A DNA stretch of 30,482 nt from CADCUY01 sp964242735 (GTDB lineage Bacteria > Actinomycetota > Actinomycetes > Actinomycetales > Quadrisphaeraceae), in contig CAXTAK010000027.1 in assembly GCA_964242735.1 (NCBI GenBank), positions 1 to 30,482 of the forward strand, given 5' to 3'. Below, piece by piece: positions 7,980 through 16,140 of the stretch (within the stretch, counting starts at the first letter, position 1; every line of letters starts with the position of its first letter). Below the pieces are notes generated by a model, which saw only the letters and a list, made by a program, of their open reading frames with translations, searched no databases and had not been told where the DNA came from. Made by a program: the position numbers and the translations under genes.

Positions 7980-9497
7980 GTGGAACCGCAGCCGCCTCCC
8001 GACCTCCCGTCGTCCCCGTGGCCGTCCCCCGAGCTCTCGCCCCAGCTGGCTCCGGAGCTGCCCCCGCAGCTGGCGGGCCACGTCGTCCACCGCCTGCTGG
8101 GGCGCGGCGCCACCTCGACGGTGTGGTCCGCGACCGCGCCGGACGGCAGCGACGTCGCCGTGAAGGTCGTGCCGGGCGCCGCCGACCAGCCCGCCGCGCA
8201 CGCAGAGGCGACGCTGCTGTGCCAGCTGCGCCACCCGCAGGTGGTGGCGCTGCGCGCGGTGGAGCGGTCCGGCGACGGTCTGGTGCTCGTCCTCGACCGC
8301 GCTCACGGTGGCAGCCTCGGGGCGCTGGTGCGGGCCCGCGGGGCGCTGCAGGTCTCCGAGGTGGTCACCGTGGTCACGGTGCTGGCCGGGGCGCTCGCCG
8401 ACCTGCACGCTCGCGGTCTGGTGCACGGCGACGTCGCCCCCGGCAACGTCCTGTTCACCGCCGACGCCGAGCCCCTGCTCGCCGACTGGGGGCTCAGCGC
8501 CGCCATCTCCGGAAGCGCCCCGTGGGGCACCGCCCCCGCGGACGCCGTGGTCGGCACACCGGGGTTCGCCGACCCGGCCCGCCTGCTCGGTGAGCCGCCG
8601 AGTGCTGCGGGGGACGTGCACGGCCTCGCGGCGGTCGCCTGGTACGCCGCCACCGGTCAGGTCCCCCCACCGGTGGACGAGCGGGTGCCGCTGCCCCTGC
8701 TGGTCCCGGGGCTGCCCGTCTCCCTCGCGACGCTGCTCGACGCGGCGATGTCACCCGACCCGCGCGAGCGCCCCCGCGCGGCCGAGCTCGGCCGCGCGTG
8801 CGCGGAGACCGCCGCGGCCGAACCCGTGCACCTGGTGCCCAGCGACCCGCACGCCGATCCCTCGGAGCTGCTCACCCACCGCCTGCGTGCTGCGGCCGCC
8901 GCCGCCCAGGCCGGGTCCGCTCCACGCCGGCGGCCCACCCGGCGCGCCCGTGCGGTGCGCGTGCTCGGCGCGGTGTCCGCCGCCGCGGCGGTCTTCACGG
9001 GGGCGTGGGCGCTCTCCGCCCTCCTGGTCGACACCGGTGGCGAGCCCAGCGCCACGGCGACCGCCCCCTCGCCGGACCCGGAGGAGGACGCAGCGCTGGA
9101 GCCGGGAGAGGACACGGCGCCGGGCGAGGCGGACGTGGCCGAGCTGGCCGCCCAGCGCGCCCGCGCCTACCTCGCGGCGGATGTCGAGGTGCTGGCCCTG
9201 GTCGACGCACCGGCCTCACCGGCGCGAGAGGTCGACGCCGCGGCGATCACCGCCATGGTCGAGCAGGGCACGCGCGTGCGCGGCCTGGTGTACGACGTGC
9301 GGTGGGCCGAAGCCGTGCCCGGCGCGGAAGAGGCGGCGGAGGGCCAGGAGGCGGTACGGGTGGTGGTGGCGACCTCCGCCCACGAGCAGGTCATGGCCGA
9401 CGGCTCCGTGGTCGCCGTGCCGGCGTCGGGGCCCACCACGTCGCTGCTGCTGCTCGAGCGGCACGACGGGCGGTGGCTCCTCGCCGGGACGGCGTGA
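7980..9497 (+). CDS. Atypical membrane Ser/Thr protein kinase, 505 aa
   Basis: This is a Pkn-like membrane kinase with a degenerate active site. Residues 1-33 are a Pro/Leu repeat head (PELSPQLAPELPPQLAG). The kinase fold spans about 36-275, with the Gly loop GRGATSTVW (41-49) and the ATP lysine K62 (VAVKVV). The catalytic loop is HGDVAPGN (149-156), where HRD is HGD and the usual lysine two residues after Asp151 is Ala. DFG is DWG (169-171). An Arg-rich stop-transfer stretch and one membrane segment (about 326-350) follow. The outer part is an acidic Glu/Pro linker and an NTF2-like-looking domain (385-505) of unknown ligand. Start is GTG 7980 or GTG 7971; a weak CAGGGT -10 lies 7 nt before 7980. 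Catalytic Asp and Asn remain, so weak activity is possible. Confidence 0.82.
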   Translation: MEPQPPPDLPSSPWPSPELSPQLAPELPPQLAGHVVHRLLGRGATSTVWSATAPDGSDVAVKVVPGAADQPAAHAEATLLCQLRHPQVVALRAVERSGDGLVLVLDRAHGGSLGALVRARGALQVSEVVTVVTVLAGALADLHARGLVHGDVAPGNVLFTADAEPLLADWGLSAAISGSAPWGTAPADAVVGTPGFADPARLLGEPPSAAGDVHGLAAVAWYAATGQVPPPVDERVPLPLLVPGLPVSLATLLDAAMSPDPRERPRAAELGRACAETAAAEPVHLVPSDPHADPSELLTHRLRAAAAAAQAGSAPRRRPTRRARAVRVLGAVSAAAAVFTGAWALSALLVDTGGEPSATATAPSPDPEEDAALEPGEDTAPGEADVAELAAQRARAYLAADVEVLALVDAPASPAREVDAAAITAMVEQGTRVRGLVYDVRWAEAVPGAEEAAEGQEAVRVVVATSAHEQVMADGSVVAVPASGPTTSLLLLERHDGRWLLAGTA

Positions 9498-9525
9498 GGA
9501 GAGCGCCTCCTCACACCCTCGCGAC

Positions 9526-9540
9526 CACCCCGGCGGGGTG
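9526..9540. terminator. Bidirectional hairpin between convergent genes
   Basis: CACCCC, GGC loop, GGGGTG forms a perfect 6-bp stem. It sits between the kinase stop (9497) and the stop of the convergent TIGR01777 gene (9542), so it could end both transcripts. Confidence 0.45.
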
Positions 9541-9541
9541 C

Positions 9542-10465
9542 TCAGCGCGCATCGCGGACGGCGTCGGCGAGCCAGCGCGCACCGGTCTCGACGTCGGGGG
9601 AGGTGAAGTCGAAGCCCGCGGTGAGCAGCACGCTGGGGCTGACCCGCCGGCTGGCGAGCACCTCGTCGGCGAAGTCCCCGACGGCGGCGCGCAGCGCAGC
9701 GGCCGGCGCAGGGACGAGGGCGCGGCGGCGCAGGGCACCGGCCACCGCCCTGATCAGGTCGCCGTTGCGCGCCGGCTCGGGGGAGACGAGGTTCACCGGG
9801 CCGCTGACGTCGCTGGTCAGGAGCCACTCGATGGCGCGGACCTCGTCCTCCAGGGTGATCCACGACCACCACGCCGCGCCGTTGCCCAACGGCCCGCCGA
9901 GACCGAGGCGGATCAGCGGCAGCAGCGCCCCGAAGGCCCCACCCCGGGGGGCCAGGACGATCCCGGTGCGCAGGTCGGCGACGCGGATGCCGGCGTCGCG
10001 GGCGGGCTGCGCCGCCGCCTCCCACGCCACGCACACCCCGGCGAGGAACTCCGAGCTCGCGGGTGAGCCCTCGTCGAGCACCTCGTCGCCGCGGTCGCCG
10101 TAGACCCCGCTGGCACTGCCCTGCAGCAGCACCGAGGGGGGCCGGGGCAGCTCGGCGAGGCCGCGGGCGAGCGCCTCGGTGGCGGTGGTGCGCGAGCGCA
10201 GCACCTCCTCCCGGTACCCCTCGGTCCACCGCTTGTCACCGACCCCCGCACCGGAGAGGTTGATGGCGGCGTCCACACCACCGTCCGCGGCCAGGGCGCC
10301 GGCGGTCGTGCGGGTCAGGGCGCCGGAGGCGGGGTCCCACCGCACCTCGCCCGGGGCGGTGGGCTCCCGGCGCACCAGGCGCACCACGTCGTGGCCCCCG
10401 GCGCGCAGGCGCTGCACCAGGGGCGTGCCGATGAGCCCCGAGGCACCGCTGATGACGATCCTCAT
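9542..10465 (-). CDS. TIGR01777 family epimerase-like oxidoreductase, 307 aa
   Basis: This is an atypical short-chain dehydrogenase/epimerase of the YfcH/TIGR01777 family, whose substrate is unknown. The Rossmann motif ISGASGLIGTPL is at residues 4-15. Family blocks are VDAAINLSGAGVGDKRW (about 64-80), LLQGSASGVYGDRGDE, WEAAAQPARDAG, LRTGIVLAPRGGAFG and SWITLEDEVRAIEWLL. The C-terminal DUF1731-like part ends RVSPSVLLTAGFDFTSPDV. Length is normal. The ATG (10463-10465) lies only 3 nt after the sucB stop, so it is the distal gene of an lpdA-sucB-TIGR01777 operon. The same neighbour is common in actinobacteria, but no functional link to 2-oxoacid dehydrogenases is established. Confidence 0.92.
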   Translation of the reverse strand: MRIVISGASGLIGTPLVQRLRAGGHDVVRLVRREPTAPGEVRWDPASGALTRTTAGALAADGGVDAAINLSGAGVGDKRWTEGYREEVLRSRTTATEALARGLAELPRPPSVLLQGSASGVYGDRGDEVLDEGSPASSEFLAGVCVAWEAAAQPARDAGIRVADLRTGIVLAPRGGAFGALLPLIRLGLGGPLGNGAAWWSWITLEDEVRAIEWLLTSDVSGPVNLVSPEPARNGDLIRAVAGALRRRALVPAPAAALRAAVGDFADEVLASRRVSPSVLLTAGFDFTSPDVETGARWLADAVRDAR

Positions 10466-10468
10466 GCT

Positions 10469-12433
10469 CTACAGCCCCAGGTCGCCCTCGAAGGCGCCGG
10501 CCTCGAGACGGGTCCTGACCATGGTCAGGAAGCGCGCGGCGTCCGCGCCGTCGACGAGCCGGTGGTCGTAGGACAGCGCCAGGTAGACCATCGAGCGGAT
10601 GCCGATGCTCTCGGTGCCGTCCTCGTCGATGACGACGACGGGGCGCTTGACGACCGCGCCGGTGCCGAGGATGGCCACCTGCGGCTGGTTGATGATCGGC
10701 GTGTCGAACAGCGCGCCGCGACTGCCGGTGTTGGTGAGGGTGAACGTGCCGCCCCCGAGCTCGTCGGGGGTCACCTTGTTGGCGCGGGTGCGGGCCGCGA
10801 GGTCGGCGATCCGTCGGGCGATGCCGGCGATGTTGAGGTCGCCGGCGTCCTTGATGACCGGCACGAGCAGGCCCCGTTCGGTGTCGACGGCCACACCGAG
10901 GTTCTCCTGGGCGTGGTAGACGATCGTGTCGTCCTCGAGGCTGGCGTTGACCTGCGGGTGCGCCTTGAGCGCCTCGATCGCCGCGAGGGCGAAGAAGGGC
11001 AGGAACGACAGGCCCGTGCCCTCGCGCGCCGCGAAGTCGGCCTTCGCGCGGGCGCGCAGCCGGGCGATGCGCGTGACGTCGACCTCGACGACGGTGGTCA
11101 GCTGGGCGCTGACCTGCAGCGACTCGACCATGCGCGCGGCGATGACCTTGCGCAGGCGCGTCATCTTCTCGGTGGTGCCGCGCTTCGCGGCCACCCCGGC
11201 GGAGGGCTGAGCCGCGGGGCGCTGGTCGCCGCCGCCCTGCGCCGGCTCCTCAGGGGAGCCCTGCGCGGCGGGCTGGGCCGGGGCGGGCGTCGCTGCTGCG
11301 CGGTCCGCCTCCGCGCGCTGGGTCTCCGCCCGCTGGGCCTCGGCGGCGTCCAGCACGTCCTGCTTGCGGATCCGCCCGCCCACGCCGGTGCCGGTCAGAC
11401 TGGCGAGATCGACGCCCTGCTCGGTGGCGAGCTTGCGCACCAGCGGGGTGACGTAGCTGGAGACCTCCCCGGTGGCCGTCGCGCTCGGGGCTGCTTCGCC
11501 GGTCGGGGGCCGGATCCCACCCGTCAGCTGGGACGCGGCGGAGTTGTAGTCGGTGACGGCCTGCTCGGGCTCCGGGCCGTCCGCGGGCGCCTCGTCGGCG
11601 ACCTCGCGCTGCGGCAGCTCCGGGGCCACCGCCGGCGCGGGGGAGCCCTCCAGGGGTGGCGGCGCGTCCTGCGCCGCGGCCCCGGCGTGCTGGTCCTGCG
11701 GTGCGTCCTGGGCCGGCGCGCTCTGCGGGGCCGGCTGCTCGGTGGAGTGCGGCTGGTCGGCGGTCGGGGCGGGAGCGCTGGCGACGCCCTCACCGACCAC
11801 GGCGAGCCGCGCGCCGACCTCGACGGTCTCGTCCTCCTGCACGAGGATCTCCTGGACGGTGCCCGCCACCGGCGAGGGGATCTCGGTGTCGACCTTGTCG
11901 GTGGAGACCTCCAGCAGCGGCTCGTCGACCTCGACCCGCTCACCGACGGCCTTCAGCCAGCGCGTCACCGTGCCCTCGGTGACGCTCTCGCCCAGCGCCG
12001 GCATGGTCACCGGGATGCCCGGGGACCCCGCGGAGGGAGCTGGTCCACCGGAGGGGGTGGGCTCGTCGGAGGGGGTGGGCTCGTCGGACGCGGCTGCCGC
12101 CGGCTCCGGGGCAGGCGCCGCCGCCTCCGCGGGACGGGCGGCTCGCTCGGCAGGAGCGGCCGCTGGGGCTGCGTCGGCGGGTGCGCCGTCCACGGCACCG
12201 TCTCCGATCACCGCGAGCTGGGCGCCCACCTCGACGGTCTCGTCCTCCTGCACCGCGATGGACTGCAGGACCCCCGCGAAGGGTGAGGGGATCTCGGTGT
12301 CGACCTTGTCGGTGGAGACCTCCAGCAGCGGCTCGTCGACCTCGACCCGCTCACCGACGGCCTTCAGCCAGCGCGTCACCGTGCCCTCGGTGACGCTCTC
12401 GCCGAGGGCCGGCATCTGGACGGCGTCCGCCAT
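10469..12433 (-). CDS. sucB: Dihydrolipoamide acyltransferase (E2) with two lipoyl domains, 654 aa
   Basis: This is the E2 core of a 2-oxoacid dehydrogenase complex, annotated sucB in actinobacteria although relatives also serve pyruvate dehydrogenase. It has two lipoyl domains (about 4-75 and 141-212, lipoyl lysines K43 and K180 in the TDKVDTEI motif), each followed by an Ala/Pro linker. The E1/E3-binding domain is VTPLVRKLATEQGVDL...GVGGRIRKQDVL. The catalytic domain ends in YDHRLVDGADAARF, with His624 and Asp628 as the active-site pair. ATG 12431-12433 opens the protein MADAVQMPALGESV; the open frame further upstream is a shadow of lpdA. The two lipoyl domains share a 119-bp perfect DNA repeat. 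LipB and LipA are encoded 6 kb away and would modify this protein. Confidence 0.96.
   Translation of the reverse strand: MADAVQMPALGESVTEGTVTRWLKAVGERVEVDEPLLEVSTDKVDTEIPSPFAGVLQSIAVQEDETVEVGAQLAVIGDGAVDGAPADAAPAAAPAERAARPAEAAAPAPEPAAAASDEPTPSDEPTPSGGPAPSAGSPGIPVTMPALGESVTEGTVTRWLKAVGERVEVDEPLLEVSTDKVDTEIPSPVAGTVQEILVQEDETVEVGARLAVVGEGVASAPAPTADQPHSTEQPAPQSAPAQDAPQDQHAGAAAQDAPPPLEGSPAPAVAPELPQREVADEAPADGPEPEQAVTDYNSAASQLTGGIRPPTGEAAPSATATGEVSSYVTPLVRKLATEQGVDLASLTGTGVGGRIRKQDVLDAAEAQRAETQRAEADRAAATPAPAQPAAQGSPEEPAQGGGDQRPAAQPSAGVAAKRGTTEKMTRLRKVIAARMVESLQVSAQLTTVVEVDVTRIARLRARAKADFAAREGTGLSFLPFFALAAIEALKAHPQVNASLEDDTIVYHAQENLGVAVDTERGLLVPVIKDAGDLNIAGIARRIADLAARTRANKVTPDELGGGTFTLTNTGSRGALFDTPIINQPQVAILGTGAVVKRPVVVIDEDGTESIGIRSMVYLALSYDHRLVDGADAARFLTMVRTRLEAGAFEGDLGL
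11874..11992. repeat. 119-bp perfect direct repeat, copy 1 (second lipoyl domain of sucB)
   Basis: Every base from 11874 to 11992 matches 12285 to 12403; the offset is 411 bp, or 137 codons. The copy covers the conserved half of the second lipoyl domain including its lipoyl lysine. A shorter shared stretch lies just before it (around 11816-11842). Confidence 0.95.
12285..12403. repeat. 119-bp perfect direct repeat, copy 2 (first lipoyl domain of sucB)
   Basis: This is identical to 11874-11992 and covers the conserved half of the first lipoyl domain, including K43. Flanking codons differ. Confidence 0.95.
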
Positions 12434-12470
12434 GGTGCTCTCCTGTTCGCTGCTGGGCTGGGGGCTGCGG

Positions 12471-12487
12471 GGCGGCGGTGCGCCGCC
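12471..12487 (-). terminator. Hairpin in the lpdA-sucB gap
   Basis: GGCGGCG, GTG loop, CGCCGCC forms a perfect 7-bp stem in the 62-nt gap just after the lpdA stop. As the genes look co-transcribed, it may be an attenuator or processing hairpin rather than a full terminator. Confidence 0.35.
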
Positions 12488-12495
12488 GGGGCCGG

Positions 12496-13893
12496 TCAGG
12501 GGTGGGAGTGCAGGGGCTTCCCAGCGAGCGCCAGGTGCGCCTCGCCCATCGCCTCGTTCTGCGTGGGATGGGCGTGGATGAGCTGGGCGACCTCCTCGGG
12601 GTGCGCCTCCCAGTTCACGATCAGCTGCGCCTCGCCGATCTGCTCGCCCATCCGGGAGCCGACGGTGTGGATGCCGACCAGCGGCCCCTCCTTGCGGCGC
12701 ACCAGCTTCACGAACCCGGCGGTGCCGAGGATCTGGCTCCGGCCGTTGCCCGCGAGGTTGTACTCGAAGCTCGAGACCTGGTCCTCGCCGTACAGCTCCT
12801 GCGCCTGCTTCTCGGTGAGCCCCACCGAGGCCACCTCGGGGTCGGAGTACGTCACCCGCGGCACCGAGGAGTCGACGACGGGCACCGGCTCCAGCCCCGC
12901 GAGCTCCTCGGCGACGAAGATGCCCTGCGCGAACCCGCGGTGGGCCAGCTGCAGGCCAGGGACGATGTCGCCGACGGCGTACACCCCGTCCACGCTGGTG
13001 CGCAGCCGCTCGTCGACGACGACGAAGCCCCGCTCCAGGTGCACCCCCGCCTCCTCGAAGCCGAAGCCGGCGGTGACGGGCCCGCGCCCGACGGCCACGA
13101 GCAGGTAGTCGGCGTCGAGGGTCTCCCCGCTCTCGAGGCTGACCTGCACCCCGGTCTCGGACTGGGTCACCCCCGAGAAGCGCACACCGGTCTTGAAGGC
13201 GATGCCGCGCTTGCGGTACGCCCGCTCGAAGGCCTTCGAGCACGCCTCGTCCTCGACCGGGATCAACCGCGGCAGACCCTCGATGATCGTCACGTCCACG
13301 CCGAAGGACTTCCACGCGCTGGCGAACTCCACACCGATGACACCGCCGCCCAGGACGACGACGGAGTCCGGCACGTGGTCGAGGTTCAGCGCGGAGTCCG
13401 AGGTGAGCACCCGACCACCGATCTCCAGCCCCGGCAGGGTGCGCGAGGTGGAGCCGGTGGCCAGGACGACGCTGCGACCGGTCAGGCGCCGGCCGGCGAC
13501 CTCGACGGTGTGCGGACCCACCAGGTGCCCCTCGCCCTCGACCAGGGTGACGGAGTTGGCCTTCACGAGACCCTGGAGGCCCTTGTAGAGGCGGCTGATG
13601 ACGGAGTCGCGGTACTTGTTCACCCCCGCCATGTCGATCGACTCCAGCGTCGCGCGCACCCCGACCTGCTCGGCGTGCCGGGCGCTGTCGGCGACGTCGG
13701 CGGCGTGGAGCAGCGCCTTCGTGGGGATGCAGCCGCGGTGCAGGCAGGTGCCACCGACCTTGTCCTTCTCGACCAGGGCCACGCTCATGCCCAGCTGCCC
13801 GCAGCGGAAGGCCGCCGCGTAACCGCCGCTCCCCCCACCGACGATCACGACGTCGAACGCCTCGTCCTGCACGCCGTTGCCTGCGTCCGCCAC
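12496..13893 (-). CDS. lpdA: Dihydrolipoyl dehydrogenase (E3), 465 aa
   Basis: E3 reoxidises dihydrolipoyl groups of 2-oxoacid dehydrogenase E2 (and GcvH) and passes electrons through FAD to NAD+. It shows the FAD motif VVIVGGGSGGYAAAFR (15-30), the redox disulfide GGTCLHRGCIPTKALLH (C50 and C55), the NAD motif VVVLGGGVIGVEFAS, the second FAD motif GVYAVGDIVPG and the C-terminal active-site HAHPTQNEAMGEA. The start is GTG 13891-13893, because GAGGGGG lies 4 nt upstream and the length then matches the family; the open frame 16 codons longer does not. It is followed by sucB and the TIGR01777 gene on the same strand, so E3 and E2 are probably made together. Confidence 0.97.
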   Translation of the reverse strand: MADAGNGVQDEAFDVVIVGGGSGGYAAAFRCGQLGMSVALVEKDKVGGTCLHRGCIPTKALLHAADVADSARHAEQVGVRATLESIDMAGVNKYRDSVISRLYKGLQGLVKANSVTLVEGEGHLVGPHTVEVAGRRLTGRSVVLATGSTSRTLPGLEIGGRVLTSDSALNLDHVPDSVVVLGGGVIGVEFASAWKSFGVDVTIIEGLPRLIPVEDEACSKAFERAYRKRGIAFKTGVRFSGVTQSETGVQVSLESGETLDADYLLVAVGRGPVTAGFGFEEAGVHLERGFVVVDERLRTSVDGVYAVGDIVPGLQLAHRGFAQGIFVAEELAGLEPVPVVDSSVPRVTYSDPEVASVGLTEKQAQELYGEDQVSSFEYNLAGNGRSQILGTAGFVKLVRRKEGPLVGIHTVGSRMGEQIGEAQLIVNWEAHPEEVAQLIHAHPTQNEAMGEAHLALAGKPLHSHP

Positions 13894-13897
13894 GGAT

Positions 13898-13904
13898 CCC
13901 CCTC
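13898..13904 (-). promoter_or_regulatory. Ribosome binding site deciding the lpdA start
   Basis: The complement reads GAGGGGG, 4 nt before GTG 13893. It favours this GTG over the ATG at 13941. Confidence 0.7.
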
Positions 13905-13984
13905 GATGCAGTGCTGGTGGGTGCTGATGGAACCGCCTCATCCTGGCACTACCGGCGTGCTCCGGTCCCGGCGGGCGGTGCGGC

Positions 13985-13990
13985 TACGGT
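13985..13990 (+). promoter_or_regulatory. -10 element, leaderless, gene at 13998
   Basis: TACGGT ends 7 nt before GTG 13998. It rules against the ATG at 13911 and the GTG at 13992 as starts. Confidence 0.55.
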
Positions 13991-13997
13991 GGTGCGC

Positions 13998-14363
13998 GTG
14001 GGTCTCCTGTCGCGGCTCGGCCTCCGCAGCGGCTCGTCCTCGCGCCGGCGCTCCACCGCCGGGCCCGCGGGGCAGGTGCGCGGGCAGGACTCCGGTCACC
14101 TGGCGGAGTTCGCGCGCACGCGCGTGGGCGTCGAGGCCTACGTCGAGCCGGCGACGAACGTCACGCCCACGACGATCCTGCTGATCGCCACCGACGGGGA
14201 GTGGACCCGTCGCCGCGTGCCGGAGCCGGCGGTGGCGTGGGACTTCGCCCGCCGCATCGCCATCCCCGTGTACGACGTCAACCAGACCGGCTACCCGCAG
14301 CGCATGCGGGACTGGACCGCGCGCCAGCGTCGTGGCGGCAGCACCGGCCCCGCGCGGAGCTGA
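13998..14363 (+). CDS. Conserved actinobacterial protein, 121 aa (often annotated oxidoreductase)
   Basis: This is a small soluble protein of unknown function. The basic head MGLLSRLGLRSGSSSRRRS is followed by a compact domain of about 80 residues: HLAEFARTRVGVEAYVEP, TPTTILLIATDGEWTRRRV, FARRIAIPVYDVNQTGYPQRMRDW. I recall close relatives beside pepA and lpdA in Streptomyces-type genomes, sometimes labelled oxidoreductase without an obvious cofactor motif. None is visible here, so I do not assign an activity. The start is GTG 13998 because a TACGGT -10 lies 7 nt upstream. It is divergent from lpdA and convergent with pepA, 49 nt apart. Confidence 0.8.
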   Translation: MGLLSRLGLRSGSSSRRRSTAGPAGQVRGQDSGHLAEFARTRVGVEAYVEPATNVTPTTILLIATDGEWTRRRVPEPAVAWDFARRIAIPVYDVNQTGYPQRMRDWTARQRRGGSTGPARS

Positions 14364-14412
14364 CGCCCGCCCCTCGACGGTGACGGCGTGGGCTCCGCCG
14401 GCCGCGGGGGTC

Positions 14413-16014
14413 TCAGCGCCGTCGCGGCCCGGCGAGGGCCTCGGCGACGGCCACCAGGGTGCGCACCGCCACCCCTGACCCGCCCTTGCCGGTGTGGCCG
14501 TGCGGCGCTCCGTCGTTGAACGCCGGTCCGGCGATGTCCAGGTGCGCCCACGGCACGCGGGCGCCCTCGGGGTCTGCCGCCCCGCGGCGTCCCCGAGCGG
14601 CGCGCGGGACGAACTCGCGCAGGAACAGCCCGGCGACGAGCATGCCCCCGCTGCGGTCGCCGGTGTTGGCGATGTCGGCGACGGAGGAGTCCATCGAGGC
14701 TCGCAGCTCCTCCGGCAGCGGCATGGGCCAGAACTGCTCCCCGGTGCGCGCCGCGGCCGCGAGCACCAGGTCGCGGAACTCCTCGTCCTCGGCCATCACC
14801 GCGCTGACCCGGGTGCCGAGGGCGACGACCTGGGCCCCGGTCAGGGTCGCGACGTCGACGATGGCGTCGGGGTGCTCCTCGCCGGCGGCGACCAGGGCGT
14901 CGGCGAGCACGAGGCGCCCCTCGGCGTCGGTGTTGAGGACCTCCACCGTGCGCCCACCGCGCATCGTCAGGACGTCCGAGGGGCGGATCGCGGTGCCCGA
15001 GGGCATGTTCTCCGCCAGCGCCAGCCACCCCGTCACCCGCACCGGCAGGCCGAGCCGGGCCACGGCGCACACCGCCGAGAGCACCGCGGCGGCGCCGGCC
15101 ATGTCGCACTTCATGGTCTCCATGGCCTTCGCGGGCTTCAGCGACAGGCCGCCGGAGTCGAAGGTGATGCCCTTGCCGACCAGCGCGAGGTGCACCGCGG
15201 CGCCCCGCGGCGCGTAGGCGACCTTCACCAGGCGCGGGGGTCGCGAGGAGCCCTGACCGACGCCGAGGATGCCCCCGTACCCACCCCTGGCGAGGGCCTG
15301 CTCGTCCAGGACCGTCAGCGACACCGGCAGGCCGGCGGCCTGGGCCTTCGCGATGTCGGCGAAGGAGGCGGGGTACAGGTCGTCGGGCGGGGTGTTGACG
15401 AGGTCCTTCGTCGCCGCGACGGCCACCGCGAGGACGCGGGCGCGCTCGACGCGCGCGGCGAGCTCGCGGTCGCGGTGCAGGGGGGTCAGCAGGAGCAGCT
15501 CGGCGACGGGCGCGTGCGAGGGCGTCAGGCTCTTCGCCCGGTACGCGGTGTAGGAGTACGCGCCGAGCAGCGCGCCCTCGGCGACGGCGGCCGCGGAGTC
15601 GACGTCCCCGGCGGGCAGGGCCAGGGCCACCGACGTCGTGCCCGCCAGCTGGCGCACCGCCGACCCGGCCGCCCGGCGCAGCTGCTCGGCGGTGGGGCCG
15701 GCGTCGCCGACGGCCCCGAGCCCGGTGAGCACCAGCAGGGGAGCGCCCAGCTCGCCGAGGGTGGGCACGCGGACGACCTCGTCGGCCTTCCCGGTCACCC
15801 CCAGGGACGCCAGCGCGCTCGCCGCCACCGCGGCGCGCAACCGCCGGGGCAGGGTGTCGGCGCCCAGGACGCGCGGGCCCGGAGCTGCCGGGCCCGGCGC
15901 CGACGAGCTGGTGGAGGGCCTGGCCGACGCGCGCGGGGGGGCTGCGACGGCGAGGACGACGGCGTCGGCGGGCACGGTGAGCAGGGTCTTGGGGGAGGTC
16001 GCGAGGGTGGGCAC
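14413..16014 (-). CDS. pepA: Leucyl aminopeptidase, family M17, 533 aa
   Basis: This is a cytosolic di-metal aminopeptidase (hexameric in known members) that removes N-terminal residues such as Leu. The N-terminal half is divergent and Ala-rich. The C-terminal catalytic domain has the metal and active-site motifs VGKGITFDSGGLSLKPAKAM, MKCDMAGAAAVL, and the signature NTDAEGRLVLADAL, followed by PDAIVDVATLTGAQVVALG and DIANTGDRSGG. The start is GTG 16012-16014 because GAAGGAG lies 5 nt upstream and the only good -10 (complement of 16064-16069) lies downstream of the alternative ATG at 16080. It is divergent from the HNH nuclease gene. Confidence 0.95.
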   Translation of the reverse strand: MPTLATSPKTLLTVPADAVVLAVAAPPRASARPSTSSSAPGPAAPGPRVLGADTLPRRLRAAVAASALASLGVTGKADEVVRVPTLGELGAPLLVLTGLGAVGDAGPTAEQLRRAAGSAVRQLAGTTSVALALPAGDVDSAAAVAEGALLGAYSYTAYRAKSLTPSHAPVAELLLLTPLHRDRELAARVERARVLAVAVAATKDLVNTPPDDLYPASFADIAKAQAAGLPVSLTVLDEQALARGGYGGILGVGQGSSRPPRLVKVAYAPRGAAVHLALVGKGITFDSGGLSLKPAKAMETMKCDMAGAAAVLSAVCAVARLGLPVRVTGWLALAENMPSGTAIRPSDVLTMRGGRTVEVLNTDAEGRLVLADALVAAGEEHPDAIVDVATLTGAQVVALGTRVSAVMAEDEEFRDLVLAAAARTGEQFWPMPLPEELRASMDSSVADIANTGDRSGGMLVAGLFLREFVPRAARGRRGAADPEGARVPWAHLDIAGPAFNDGAPHGHTGKGGSGVAVRTLVAVAEALAGPRRR

Positions 16015-16019
16015 ACCGG

Positions 16020-16026
16020 CTCCTTC
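16020..16026 (-). promoter_or_regulatory. Ribosome binding site deciding the pepA start
   Basis: The complement reads GAAGGAG, 5 nt before GTG 16014. It is one of the strongest ribosome sites in the window and excludes the longer reading from ATG 16080. Confidence 0.75.
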
Positions 16027-16063
16027 GAGGTCTGGACCGCTGTGCGGCGCTGGGACGTCGCCC

Positions 16064-16069
16064 ACCGTA
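16064..16069 (-). promoter_or_regulatory. -10 element of pepA
   Basis: The complement reads TACGGT. A start about 7 nt downstream gives a leader of roughly 43 nt carrying the GAAGGAG site. Confidence 0.45.
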
Positions 16070-16140
16070 ACGGGCGTCACCGACCGGCCCGCTGCGCCGG
16101 CGACCGCGGGGCACCACGGGCGACCCGTGGGGCCCGGTCG

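Noticed and set aside
4795..9497. The Gfo/PepE/FAD oxidoreductase/kinase block as a new defence or biosynthetic system
   Set aside because: The genes point in different directions, none has a defence-type domain, and no shared promoter or regulatory site ties them together.
10469..13315. 948-aa reading of sucB with a long N-terminal extension
   Set aside because: The first 294 residues are an out-of-frame shadow of lpdA; the family's N-terminus (MADAVQMPALGESV) begins at 12433.
16014..16080. Longer pepA start at ATG 16080
   Set aside because: The GAAGGAG site and the -10 element both place the start at GTG 16014.
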